Assembly: GCF_002127325.2 (NCBI RefSeq) | Contig: NC_035441.2 | Span: 46,752,663-46,816,662 of the forward strand | Origin: Helianthus annuus | Lineage: Eukaryota; Streptophyta; Magnoliopsida; Asterales; Asteraceae | Length of the DNA stretch: 64,000 bases | Direction: 5' to 3' | Shown: in pieces, positions 49,464-61,803 of the stretch | How the letters are laid out: each line of letters begins with the position of its first letter | Numbering within the stretch: position 1 is the stretch's first letter | Notes under the pieces: generated by a model | What the model was told of the DNA's origin: nothing | What the model saw: only the letters and a program-made list of their open reading frames with translations | Databases searched by the model: none | Made by a program: the position numbers and the translations under genes

Positions 49464-51752
49464 TGCCCGGGATTTTCTTGAGGCCTTCATTGAAGAGGAG
49501 TAGGAGTAGCACTCATTCGCCTCTTGTTGGTCACTTTCAACTTTGACTACCCCCAAGGAGTAGGGATCTTGACACACTGATGATAGGTGGAAGGTACAAC
49601 TTTCATATCGTGAATCCACGGCCTGCCCAATATAATAATATAGCAGGATAATGAATCCATGACACAAAACCGTTGCATCGAGTTTACTCCTTCGACATAT
49701 ACGAGCAGTTTTATTTCCCCAACAGTATTCTTTGCTTCTCCACTAAACCCTACAAGCACAGTGGACTTTGAGGTAACCTCTATCTCGGGGATGTTCATTC
49801 TCTTCACGGTTTCTAATTGGATGATGTTGACCGAGCTGCCAATGTCCACCAATATCCTGCGTACAAAATGATTAGCAATATATAAAGTAATTACCAAACC
49901 ATCATGGTGAAGATCCTGGATGTTATTCCGGTCGTCACTGTCGAATGTTATCATTATGTCGTTTGTAAGTGTTGTCATCCTTGTTGGTTTGTCTCCTCTT
50001 TCTGACTTAGCCTCCTTGGCTTGCCTTTTAGCTGCAGATTAAGATGTTCCGCATATATCGGATCCTCCTGAAATGAAGTTAATTATCTTGGCATCTGGAG
50101 GAGGTGATGCTGCACGTTTAGGATCCTTATCAGTATCCTGGCCCTTATTCTTCTTTCTGCCCAGAAGATCTTTCAAATACCCCTTGCTTAATAGGTAGCT
50201 TATTTCCTTCCTTAGGGCTATGCAATCTTCCGTTACATGTCCAAAATCCTCATGGAAGGCACACCATTTGGATTTATCTTTCCAATCGGCCTTTTGCTGG
50301 TTCTTTCTTGGCCACCTCACTTTATCTCCCAAACCCGCATAGCATACATTAGTTCGGGTATGTTAACAGAAACACAATATTCTGACAATTCAGGATACTC
50401 CTCAGGATCCTCATCCTCAACAGCATTCACTTTCTTGCTGTCATTCCTACCATATGGCTTAGAGCGGTATGGCTTATATGAGGTTTTGTTAGTTGATTCG
50501 TATATTGAGGATGAATTCATCCTCTCTTGCATTTTCTTGTCATCTTCAAGCCTGATATATCTCAAAGCCCTGTTTCGAGCTTCGTCCAAGTTCCTGCAAC
50601 GATTCATCACAAGATCCTGATAAAACTAGGAATCCTTTGGTAGTCCTATCTTGAATTCTTGGACTACTGTAGCAACTTCAAGGTGTGGGATGTCCAAGGA
50701 TTCCCTGCTGAATGTTTTCACATAATCCCTTAGGGATTCTTGAGGTCCCTATGTTATCCTGTAAAGATCACTTGTTAGTTTTTCAAAGCTTCTACTACAA
50801 GAAAATTGACTGTTAAACAAATTAACTAAATGAGCAAACGATGTAATTGAATGAGGTGGAACATTTAGAAGCCATTTCAAGGCTGATCCTGTTAGGGTAG
50901 AACTGAAAACCTTGCACAAGCATGCTTCTTTAAGATCCGGTGGGATAGGGTTAATTTCCATCCTCTCACTATATTGGGCAATATGCTCCTCAGGATCCGT
51001 CGTCCCATCATACAGCTTCATGTTGGGAGTCTGGAATCTCTTTAGGATTTCTGCATCACAAATGGGGTGAGCAAAGCGGGATATGTTTTGACTATCCCGG
51101 GATACTTCCGGTAAAGGCTGCACTATCCCAGGCACACTTGATATCATATCCTTTAGCTTTTGAAGCTCTCTAGAGAGTGCCGACGTCACACCTGTATCCT
51201 GCAAAGATCCAAGATTGTTAGTAGCAAGAGTATTAACATTATCAGGTAAGTTACCAGTTTGAGGATTCTGGCCATATCCTGGAGCATATCCTGGTCCCCT
51301 GACAGTCGATATCCTGGCTGTTGAGGGTATTTCAGGAGTATTGCCCTGGGAATGACTTGGTACAACATTACCCTGATTATCCTCAGTATACATCGCTGAA
51401 CTAATGTTCAGCGTTCTGGGCTGCAAGGGAGTGACGGTATCCTCAGCAGTTTTCTTGGAGTTTAGAGTTGTATTTCTTTTATCAGCATCTGGTTAGTTTC
51501 CTGTTGTCGCTTCATCTGATCCTGTATATTACCAAACAAAGTTAAAATTTCATCATTAGAAGCCATAATAGGAGTTCTCCCTGGAACACCAGATATGTTG
51601 ACATTTTGAGCAAGAGGAGTGTCTCGGGATATTTGGCATTCACTTCTCCTTGGGGGAGCTTGAACTTGTGGGGGTGGAGGAAGCACCGAACAATTTCTAG
51701 CAGAGGTTGTAGCAGGCATGGTAGAAGAGCTCATGTTTGATTTCGAAGCCAT
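49458..51752 (-). pseudogene. gag-pro: Gag-protease of F
   Basis: ATG 51750-51752 (MASKSNMSSS). Pieces: 51462-51752; 50749-51426 (gag core DPEEHIAQYSERMEINPIPP); 50317-50610 (LDEARNRALRYIRLEDDKK); 50039-50332 with CHHC finger CAFHEDFGHVTEDC; 49547-49978 with protease RILVDIGSS and ILGRPWIHDMKVVPS. The protease triad is DIG, not DGG. Several frameshifts and stops. Confidence 0.86.
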
Positions 51753-51835
51753 TGAAAATGGTTATGTAAAGAGTTTTCAAAATAAAAAGCCAAGTATTGA
51801 TTTTAGCAAAGCTTTTAGTAGAAATAGCACCACTT

Positions 51836-51853
51836 ACCCCACGGTGGGCACCA
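51836..51853 (-). other. Primer binding site of F, mutated
   Basis: Minus strand TGGTGCCCACCGTGGGGT; two changes from the A/C/I site (GCG to GTG, and the last C to T), both C-to-T. Confidence 0.7.
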
Positions 51854-51856
51854 AAT

Positions 51857-52744
51857 TGTTTTGGTGAAAAATTACCTAAGCAATTAAGTAATCAAATTAG
51901 TTTTGTGAGGTAGTGTGCTAACAATGTGTATTGAAAATATTATGGTTTAGTTGATTGCAATAAACTGTTTCAGGATATAGCTCAGGATACCCAGCTATAT
52001 TAATAATCAAACAATGAGCAAAAATGTAAAGGTTGACACGAGATATACGAGGAAAGCCCTTGATCAATATAGATCTCCGGCATAAAACCTCGGGAGCTGA
52101 CAATCGTCGGTTGCCTTGTTCTTCTTATTACTTCGAAATTCAGGATACAGTGCAGGATATGGCTCAGATCGATGCTAAGTGTTACAATGATTGCAAGTGA
52201 TGAGTGTTAATATGCGATTGTTGCTGGAAAAAAGAGTGTGAGAGTTAGAGAGTTCCAATTGTGTGTGTTTCCTATGATCTGGCCTTCCTTAGTTATAGTT
52301 ACAAGAATTAACTAACTATGCTAAAAATCCGGGATACTTGGAATATTCCCTTCTGAACGTTAGGGACTGTTTCAACTCGTTCTTCACGTGCATATTAACT
52401 ATAAATCCGGGATTTAAGCTTCCATAACCATTACAACATTAATAGCTTTGACCAGCATCCGTAACTCCCATAAAATATGCTTTTCTTCAATGCTGACCGT
52501 TACAAGAGCTACTCTTTCGCCATCAACGTCCTTATCCTAACCAATTTGAGCGGGTCTTCAGGATGACTTGGTCCTCATGAACGTTAGTCCCTTGTAACCA
52601 ACGTTTATAAGCAAATTGTTAGTAATAGTCATGATACTACCTCAGGGTGTTACCAATATCCTGGCCCGGTATCCTGATCGTAATCAGCTATCATAAAATC
52701 AAGATATAGTGTCAGCATATGGGCTCAGAATTTCACCCATAACA
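51857..52744 (-). repeat. 5' LTR of F (888 bp)
   Basis: Plus strand TGTTTTGGTG to CACCCATAACA. The TATA region near 52290 is degenerate. Similar to the 850-bp LTR of I. Right flank ACGGT continues Athila integrase sequence of J. Confidence 0.87.
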
Positions 52745-52749
52745 ACGGT

Positions 52750-53775
52750 CACTAATAAGGGCTTTAGGAGTACCAAAATGCGTGAACAAGTTCTTCAAGA
52801 ATCTCACACCACTTGGGCGTCGTTAGTAGGCAAAGCTTGAGCTTCCACCCACTTTGAAATGTAGTCGATCACCACGAGGATGTACCTATTCCCACTCAAA
52901 GGAGGGAAAGGTCCCATGAAATCAATGCCCCATACGTCAAAGATTTCGAGTACTTGAATGGGATTTTGGGGCATTTCATTCTTGGATGAGATGTTGCCGG
53001 TACGTTGGCAAGCATCGCAAGTCCTAACAAATTCTTGAGCATCCTCGAATACCGTAGGCCAAAAGAAACCACAATCGTAGACTTTTTGTGCGGTAGTGTG
53101 TCCACCATAATGGCCTCCCGTCAACCCCTCATGCAAATGCCGAAGAATATCTAAGCCCTCCTCCTTGCTAACACACCTCCTAAGAATACGGTCACCTCCT
53201 ATCCTAAAAAGGTAAGGATCATCCCATATGTACTTTCTAGCATCCCTAATCAACTTCCTCTTTTGTTGGGCATTCATATCTTGCATCACATCACCATTTG
53301 CAAGATAATTTGCTAGATCACTAAACCACGGCAACCCCTCATTCTCCACCGTAACAAAATCTATAGACTCATGAGGGAATCTATCTCCTATCGCCTCCTC
53401 ACGAATCTCTTCCCTATTCGGATCCTCTAAACTCGAAAGGTGATCCGCCGCAACATTTTCCACTCCTTTCTTATCTCTAATCTCTATGTCAAACTCGGAA
53501 AGGAGTAGAATCCAACAGATGAGACAGGGCTTAGCATCTTTCTTTTGGAAAAGATAGCGCAAAGCCGCATGATCGGTGAACACTATGGTCTTGGAAAGCA
53601 TAAAGTATGATCGGAACTTATCGAAGGCAATGACAATGGATAGGAGTTCCTTTTCGGTAGTAGTGTAATTTTCTTGAGCGTCATTGAGGGTTTTACTCGC
53701 GTAGTAGATCGGTGAAAGTGGTTCTCCCGTCTTTGACCCAAGACCGCCCCGACCGCGTGGTCGCTCGCATCGCAC
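52750..53775 (-). pseudogene. pol: RNase H end and integrase of J
   Basis: RNase [54 protein letters not shown]. Integrase zinc segment [12 protein letters not shown] to CDACQRTGN, core start [15 protein letters not shown] and [18 protein letters not shown] frame slip then leads to RFLKNLFTHFG-type sequence up to 52745, where F interrupts before the second catalytic Asp region is complete. Confidence 0.87.
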
Positions 53776-54892
53776 ATGAGCTCAAACGGTAACCTCCAAT
53801 CGGGGGATACAAGAATGGGTGCACTCACGAGTTTCTCTTTATGGAAATCGAACGCTTTAAGACACTCCTCATCAAAGACGAATGGGACGTCCTTCTCAAG
53901 GAGTCGAGTCATGGGGCGAGTAATTTTGGAAAAATCCTTAATAAAGCGCCTATAAAAGCCCGCATGACCTAAGAAACTACGGATGGACTTGACACTAGTC
54001 GGTGGAGGAAGCCTACGAATAGTATCAATCTTGGCTCTATCTACCTCTATCCCGGCTCTAGAAATCTTGTGCCCTAAGACTACCCCCTCCGTAACCATGA
54101 AGTGACACTTTTCCCAATTAAGCATCAACTTCGTCTCAACGCACCTCTTCATCATCTTCGCTAAATTCCCTAAACAATGGTCGAACGAATCGCCGTAAAC
54201 AAGGAAGTCATCCATAAAGACCTCCATAGAACTCTCAACCATGTCTTGAAAGATCGCTATCATGCACCGTTGGGATGTAGCTGGAGCGTTACATATCCCA
54301 AAAGGCATGCGTCGGTAAGCATATGTGCCGTATGGACATGTAAACATCATCTTTTCTTGGTCTTCCAGCGTAATAGGGATTTGGAAGTGGCCGGAAAACC
54401 ATCAAGGAAACAATAGAATTGTTGCCCCGAAAGACGCTCAAGCATTTGATCGATAAAAGGAAGTGGGAAGTGGTCTTTCCGGGTGGCGTCATTGAGCTTG
54501 CGATAGTCAATACACACGCGACAACCGGTAACGATACAAGAAGGGATGAGCTCATTTTTCTCGTTCACGACAACAGTCTTCCCCCCCTTCTTGGGGACAA
54601 CTTGAGTAGGGCTCACCCATGAAGAGTCGGATATGGGGTAAATCAAACCGGCTTCCATAAGCTTCAACACTTCTTTTCTAACAACCTCTTTCTTGTTAGG
54701 ATTTAAACGTCTTTGAGGTTGCACCACCGGTTTAAATTCATCCTCCATAAGAAAACGGTGGGTACAAAAAGTGGGGTTAATCCCCTTGATATCGGATAAC
54801 TTCCAAGCTATCGCCTCCTTGTGCTCCTTAAGCACCTCAACTAACTTTCTCTTCTCCTCCTCCGTCAATCTAGAAGAGATAATGACGGGCAT
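53583..54892 (-). pseudogene. pol: Reverse transcriptase of J
   Basis: 54347-54892 holds the N-terminal RT: AIAWKLSDIKGINPTFCTHRF, VRKEVLKLMEAGLIYPISDSSWVSP, VCIDYRKLNDATRKDHFPLPFIDQMLERL. A frameshift near 54400 leads to 53583-54350: TCPYGTYAYRRMPFGICNAPAT and the active site VFMDDFLVY. The start of RNase H ([17 protein letters not shown]) follows, then another frameshift near 53730. Confidence 0.9.
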
Positions 54893-54893
54893 A

Positions 54894-55724
54894 CTAGAAT
54901 TTTCCCTTAGGAAAACATAACTCTAGGTGGGACGGAAGAACCTTAAGCTCTAGGGGTGGAGTATCTACGGGTTTACTCTCACTCTCTTCCCTAACCTCAC
55001 AAAGCTCTAGGGTTTCGGGAACCCAAGACGAATTTATTTCCTCACCCTCATCAACAAACTCCTCTTCAACCTCTACCTCACTGACTAAGTCGGCCCCACT
55101 AATGAAATCTAGACACCTATCAACGCACGAGATGAATGAATCTAGGAAGTAAACGGAGTGACATAGACCGCTAGAATCATCGCTACCACTAGGATGTTGC
55201 ATGGCTCTATCTATCTCAAAGGTAACTATCTCATCGCCCGCTCTATGTGAAATCTTACCGTCAAAGACGTCGATGACGAACTTTGCGGTTCGAAGGAAAG
55301 GACGCCCAAGAATGATTGGGACTCTTTCATCGGCCTCCATGTCTAAGACCACGAAATCTACGGGAAACACAAACTTATCTACCTTAACAAGCAAGTTCTA
55401 TATGACTCCACGGGGATACTTAACCGATCGGTCGGCTAAGGACAATGACATACGCGTGGGTGGAAGCTCTCCTAACCCTAGCTTCTCATAAAGAGAAAAT
55501 GACATCAAATTGATGCTAGCACCTAAGTCCGCTAAGGCATGAGCGGGGGTAATGGCAACCCCGAAGAAGCAAGGAATGGTGAATGTACCCGGGTCGGTTA
55601 ATTTCTCCGCTAGCTTATTCAAGACCACTGCAGAACAACCTCCGGTCAACAGGATGTTTGAAAGCTCACCTAACCTATCCTTACGTTTAAGAAGGTCCTT
55701 AAGGAGTTTGGCATATTTAGGCAT
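54894..55724 (-). pseudogene. pro: Protease region of J
   Basis: Contains HALADLGASINLMSFSLYEKLGLGEL, the DLGAS active-site form of Athila proteases, then KYPRGVI, a stop near 55397, and LVKVDKFVFPVDFVVLDMEADERVPIILGRPFLRTA. An acidic linker (VEEEFVDEGEE) precedes RT. It ends in a frame slip at the RT start. Confidence 0.85.
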
Positions 55725-55727
55725 GGA

Positions 55728-57671
55728 CTATAAGGCTTTGATGAAAGGAAGGTTGATTTTTAACTGTTTGAATATTTCTAAGAATTGCCTATATTCCTTA
55801 GCATACTTTTGATGCTTAAGGCGGGCGGGGTAGGGAACGCCTGAATGATCAACTGACGGTGAAGGACTAACCCCTACGGGACGTTTTTCGACACTCTTTT
55901 CTACTTGGAGCTCCTCAGTGTGTGCGGTACTTGCTGGGTCTAGCCTATTTTGCACCTTACCGGGAGCTTCCATCTCTATTTCCTCGTCTACCTCTTCCTC
56001 ATCCTCTACCTCTACACTCTCTCTAACTACCTCCCCTAGACTCTTTCCACTACGGGTAGTAATAGCTTTAGCTGGATGGTTTGCTGGGTTCGGGTAGGTA
56101 TTTCTTGAAAACTGACCTGGTGGGTTCTCTTGTAACTGTTTAGCTAAACCACCTACTGTTCTCTGAATGTCTAAAAGGGCGGATTGTCGATTTTTAAGTT
56201 AAAGCTCTGGATTTTTATTAATTTGCTCTTGATTTTTAGCGAAATTACCAAATTCAGTTAAAGTTTTTTGTGTAGCCTGATCTCTCACCATCAACTGAGC
56301 AAACATCTCATCAATCCTACTTAAACTACCATCTGAACCCTTTCCACTAGCCTGACCCTCTTGAATTGACCCCCCACTAGCAAATTGACCCCCCTGAACC
56401 TGAACCACTAAACTGAGCTCCCTGACCTGAACCACTACTAGTGTATAGACCGGGCCCCCTATTTTTATACTGACTAGATGGAAAACCAGGAGGATTACCG
56501 GAAGAACGGAAACAACTATTATTGCCACCACCACGCCAGTTAGAGTTATAATTTGAATTACTATTATTAAATCGACCCCTAGAGTGACCGACTATAACCT
56601 CTACCTGCTCGAGTGTAAGTGTGGGACAATCTATCACGTCGTGCCCCCTATAAACCTCACACCTATCAACCTTTTTCTTAATCTCATTCAACTCTTGTTT
56701 AAGACCCTCTAAAGCAGCAGCTACCGATGAATCCAAGCCTACTTGGTTTACCCCTCGAGTGGCCGAGGAGGTAGTCACAGGAATGGAAGTCTTGCTGGTA
56801 GTGCTATATTCCATATCAGAATGGGCGAAACTCTCAAACAAATCAATGCACTCAGTAACCGTCTTTTTACCCATGAGTTGCCCTCCAGTAGAAGTATTGA
56901 ACCGGGCTTTGATCTCCGGGGTGAGACCATTGTAGAACTTTTCAACAAGTGCCCAATCCGACAAACCATGCGGAGAACAACGAGAAAGCAGAGTTTGGAA
57001 TCTCTCCCAGGCCAGGTGATACGGCTCATCAGGCTCCATCCGGAATGAATGGATCTGATCGCGTAGACGAGATGCTTTGGCAGGTGGGAAATATTTAGCT
57101 AAGAAAGCATCTCGTAAACCTGCCCAGATGGTGAATGTTCCCGCTGGCAGTGAATCGAACCAGACGGTTGCGCGGCCAGCGAGAGTTAATGGGAAAACCT
57201 GTAGGTACCTGGCTTCTAGATTAACACCTTCAATAGAGAAGATGCTGCAAAGGCGGGTGATTCGGTTAATGTGGGCGGGAGCATCCTCATCATCACGACC
57301 ATGGAATTGGCATGAATTAGTGATGGCCGTCATGATGTAGGGTGGAATCTGCCAGGACCTATCATTAGTAATGTTGGGAAGGGTGATGGGGGAATTAGCA
57401 CCGGTGAAGCCGGTGGTGGCATGTTCGTAAGCGGTTCTATTGGCCATTTGGACTACGGGTGTAGGACTAGGTGTACAGGAACAGAAGGTGGTGGGGAATT
57501 GTGGGGTGACGACTTCGAGGTGAAGTCAAAGGCTGGTGGTTTAGATTGGGATGTAGAGTCAGAAGGGGCAGAAGATGAAGTGGAAGATTTACTAACCTTT
57601 AAACTAGAAGACAAGAAGGCAGACAAGTCAATCGACGGCTTCGGTGGTCCCTGAGAACGAGTATGGGACAT
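55728..57671 (-). pseudogene. gag: Gag of J (Athila)
   Basis: ATG 57669-57671 (MSHTRSQGPPKPS). A one-base shift near 57480 moves to the frame of QIPPYIMTAITNSCQFHGRDDEDAPAHI and RLRDQIHSFRMEPDEPYHLAWERF. A Gly/Ser/Asn-rich tail follows, a further shift near 56390, then a stop after NKNPEL (near 56199). C-terminal linker with VEDEEEVDEEIEMEAPG and HQKYAKEYRQFLEIFKQL to a stop at 55728. No zinc knuckle is obvious. Confidence 0.85.
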
Positions 57672-57839
57672 TCACTGCAAAACCGACAATAAACAAGTAA
57701 GACGACTCTAACAAAAGACTATAAAATAAAAACAAAAGATACTAGGACTATTTAGACTCCTACGACTCAAAAACAAACAAATAGCACGTAATGATATCAG
57801 ATGAAGTCGAAACAAAGTAATCAAAGCAATTGACAAGAG

Positions 57840-57857
57840 TCCCCGGCAATGGCGCCA
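57840..57857 (-). other. Primer binding site of J (Athila, tRNA-Asp class)
   Basis: Minus strand TGGCGCCATTGCCGGGGA, close to the aspartate-tRNA site usual for Athila, a few bases after the LTR. Confidence 0.75.
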
Positions 57858-57863
57858 AAAACT

Positions 57864-59371
57864 TGATGTGCTAAAAGTATTTTAATAAAAACAACTCAAA
57901 TTAACCTAAATCTAGACTCTAAGTAATACTCTAGACTCACTTAAGACACACTAAACTACTAACCGGCAAGTGTACCGATCGACTCTAGTATAGCTATGTA
58001 AGTCCGGATATCGAACCCACGAGACGCTATTGAATTGCGCTAATTACTTAATCTAGACTGACGCTGACACGAAACATAACTATTTTTTTGTTTTAGGGAG
58101 GGGGGTTTCTAAAAATACTGAAAATGTTATTAAAACTAAATTAATTAAATAAGCTAATTAACGAATTGTTGTGAACTTCTTTCAGATGACGAAAACACTA
58201 CCTAGACTGGAATCCTGATTGCTTTTAGTTAAGATTATATTTGGAAGTTGTCTACTATGGAACCGGGATCTTAAAATTTTCACCTCTTGGGAAATCTAAA
58301 GGACCCTAACCCTTCTCAAGAGCACGCTATGATCCCCTAATGTTTGTTAAATTACCAGTTATTAGACTCCTTTGCAAGACATCTAATGGATTTATAAAAG
58401 TATCCTACGAGGCTCACTCGCTGTCGAGATCTAAACCTAGGATAGACTTGTTTTCTCAGTTTGACTTGCTAGACAACAGCTAATAGGTTTACTTCCTAAG
58501 AAGGACCTACCTTACGGTTTAATCGCTTAGACCTAGCAACAATCCCGCACCTTGCAGCTATTGATGATTAGTAGAACACTTGATTTTATAAGATTACCCA
58601 ATATTACTTCTAAGGTTAGTTGCGCAATTTCACCCTAAACAGTTGAGATTTATTACGTGATATAGACACTCACCAAAATCTAAAACCCTAGCATGACTCT
58701 ATTATGTGATAAAGACCGTCACCAAGAATCATACGAAGTAATAATCAATTTTCAAACAATATCAAGCATGCGTATACATCTAACCGATAGAACAAATCGT
58801 TTACAATTCATAAATAATCCATAGCTTCCATAAATCCATAATATAATCAAAACATATGCAATCAATCATCCATGTCTAAGTAGTTTAAAAGATTTAGCCA
58901 AGAATAGTCATTAAAAACATCAAAATCAAAGTATTAACGAAACGCAAAACATGACGGTGAAAGAAATACGAAAGTAAAGACACCTGAATGACGAATATGC
59001 AATCAGAATGATTCCCACACTTCGTATCTTCGACCGGTAGCTTCCCATGCTCGAAAATGCTTCAAAAGAACTCTAAAATTCTTCCGCAACTTGCACAATT
59101 CGTAACTAGGGTTTTTGGATGATTTATGATTAATTTATACTAAACCCTGGACAAGTAACGAGGAATGCCGTTAACATACCCCGTCGCGTTGCACGACGCT
59201 TAAATTTGACAAAATAATAATTATTTTATGGTGGTGGCGCGACGCGAGGGCCTATTTTTCACAGAACTTCTCGTTTTTCGGCCCTGAATGAGTCGATCAG
59301 AAGAATTCCTATCCAAAACAAGAGGCGGAAACTAATGTCTTGGTGCAATTACAGCTGGATTCACTTTTAAC
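57864..59371 (-). repeat. 5' LTR of J, probably truncated at its right end
   Basis: Plus strand begins TGATGTGCTAAAAG next to the PBS. Non-coding throughout. A CGTCGCG/GCGCGACGCG pair lies near 59185-59245. I cannot see a clean LTR outer end before K's LTR begins, so K either inserted here or the end is lost. Confidence 0.65.
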
Positions 59372-59745
59372 TGTTGTTGTATTGATCACTAAAGTGATTA
59401 CAAGCTCTGACAACACTTCGGCAGCACTTCGTGGCTTACCGGAAGAACACACCTAAAACTATGTGTTTGATTTCGCTCATGATACCCTTTATATAGGGTA
59501 TCAGATTTCGCTCCAAAGACATATCATGTTCACATGAGCGAAATCCCAAAATTACCACATGAGCGAAATCAGCTCTATAATGACACATGGGCGAAATCAG
59601 AACAATGGGGTTTCGCTCCAAATGACCACATGTCATTTGGGGCGAAATCACCTCTAATACAAGTTTCTTGATTTTCGAGCCCGGTTCTATCCTATACAAC
59701 GCAAGACTCGATACAAGACGTAGTCGACAGACGGATGCACCAACA
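59372..59745 (-). repeat. 3' LTR of K (about 374 bp)
   Basis: The right edge is well defined: GATGCACCAACA followed by the tract AACTCCCCCT. The left edge TGTTGTTGTATTGATC is a best guess. Contains a minus-strand TATATAAA at 59488-59495 and five GCGAAATC / GATTTCGC words, several as CACATGAGCGAAATC repeats. Confidence 0.6.
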
Positions 59746-61803
59746 AACTCCCCCTCGGATGTTGACGGAGTCTTCAGTGTCGAGTCTTCGGTTGTCAACC
59801 TTCAGTCTTTATCAGTCTTCATTCTTTCTCGGAAGTATTTGTCATTGCAAGAATCCTCATTTTCTTTCTTTATCATCAACAAACTCCTCTCCCTCGAATG
59901 TTGAATCTTTAAACTTCATCAGCATCAGCAAATCCAGAATCAGCACTGGCTTTCCCTGCTTTTTCAACATTGTCTTCAGACTCCCCCTCTCAATCTGCTG
60001 GGATCATAATCTGGAATTCTCAGCTTCAAGATTCATTCCAAGATCATTATCAGGCTCTCATCTGGTTCAGGATCATCACTTGGCTCAGATTTACCTGCAC
60101 AATCTCTACCCAACACATAAGTTTCTTTTAAAGATTAGACTTTTAAACTTTTAGAAACTATTGAAAGCAGCCTTTAATAATGATTTATACATTCAGGATC
60201 TTTTCCTAGCTCTTATCATGCAAACTTAACATCTTCACATATTCTCTCCCAAACCTGTTTGTCAAGTTTAGCACTTGGAATTTCAAAAATCAGCTTTTCA
60301 ACACCAGTTGTCGAAAATCTTTTTGAATTTATCAAAATTTATGCTAAAACACACTAAAATCTTTTTGGATTTTCTGACAGAAAGTAAATGCAGAAACGGA
60401 ATATTTACAGACAATATTTTTGCGAGTTCGTGCAAGAGGATCATATCAGTTCTTAAACATATCACTAACACCGTTAAGCTTGATTTCATTTTAAGCTTTA
60501 AACAATTCACCTAGATTGTCAGTATGTTTGTCCTCTTAAATTTTCACACAAAGTTCAACTGTTTCGAGATACGCAATTAGTGTCTTAATTACTTAAACTT
60601 ATTCGTGTGTCCCACCACTTGAATATACTCTCGTATCCAGATCCCAATATTCAGTCTTATGGGTGAGTATACCACAAATGATATCTGTAAAGGGGTAAAA
60701 TTGCGAGGGCCGTGATAGCTCAGGTCGATACTTTCGTATACGCAAAGAGATAACGGCTTCGACTTTTTGGTGTGTCCCCTTTAGAGAATCTTTTTGTTAC
60801 AACAGCAGTAATTATCAATTTTAATTGTTTCATCAACTTGCTGAGTGCGAGCTTATATTTCAAAGCTTTTTGCAGAAAGCATTATCCGGGGACTAGGTCA
60901 GTACTTCCATACAGCAGAAGTCCTGGGATAATACCCCAGATATCACTGAGCATAAGGACCTAGTATCTCAGAATACGGGACCTTTCAAACAAGATTTCAG
61001 GGGTTACCTATATATCCAAGAAGTTGTTAACCCACAGAATAAGCAAGTTTGTATTTAGGTTTATATCTCGTTACAGTTTACTAAATGTGTAAAAACCTAC
61101 TGACACATCCAAAGTGAGATTGTTTATCACATTTTATCTTTACATATCTTTAGCGTGTAGTGATAGTCCACTAATGTACTATCATTTCCTCTTTTATGCA
61201 ACAAAAACTCATTTTTCATTTTATCATGTTTTTGGCTTTTTCAAATTTTCTAATGTTTTTGGATTTTCATAAAATTTCTTACTCCCCCAACATTCAAAAA
61301 CATTTAACGAAAATGAAAACAAACTGTACAGAACATGACAACTGATATCGAATTGCCTCAAATCTCCATTCGCTTGGCATAAACAATCAGAACTCCCCCT
61401 CACAACAAACTATTTTCCCATAATGATTTCAAAACACTTAAGTTTGTTTTAATCAAAATGTTTTTTCCGAAAAATAAGTTTTGTTCATTTTACCACATGT
61501 AAAGTTTGGGGACCGAATCATCACTTTTTTTGCCAATATTTTGAATGATATTTAATTCAAGTTCAATTTAATGACCTTGATTAACCACTTGTAGGATTAA
61601 TCTGGTTCAAATTCTGAACCACTTGTATCAATCACAAACATACAACTCAAACCTGTTTTTCAACCAATTACCATCTGTTGTTTGAATTCTCAAGGTGCCG
61701 ATTCCTACTCCACGCTTACCTAACTGGGAGTTCCGGCAATTCCTGCTTTTCAAAACACATTTTATAAGAATTTTAAAGAATGATGCCGATTCACGCTCCG
61801 CGA
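59746..61803 (-). other. 3' non-coding region of K with multiple PPT-like tracts
   Basis: No gene recognised. On the minus strand AGGGGGAGT-type purine tracts occur at 59748-59755, 59982-59990, 61281-61288 and 61394-61402, the first abutting the LTR. Two copies of a CCGGARCTCCCA / GATTCxxGCTCC block lie at about 61685-61745 and 61785-61830. The rest is AT-rich. Confidence 0.55.

Larger units (their letters stand above)
52745..59371 (-). mobile_element. Element J: Athila-type Ty3/gypsy retrotransposon, 5' part
   Basis: Minus orientation. LTR from 57864, PBS 57840-57857, gag, protease with DLGAS, RT, RNase H, integrase up to the F insertion inside ...PKALISDR. The rest lies beyond F, outside the window. 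PBS and gag (RLRDQIHSFRMEPDEPYHLAWERF) are characteristic of Athila. It is the outermost, oldest recognisable layer; every reading frame is broken. Its LTR is cut or flanked on the right by K. Confidence 0.88.

Noticed and set aside
57864..59371. A host gene or promoter in the Athila LTR interval
   Set aside because: No open frame of note, no splice pattern, and the left end abuts the PBS exactly as an LTR should.
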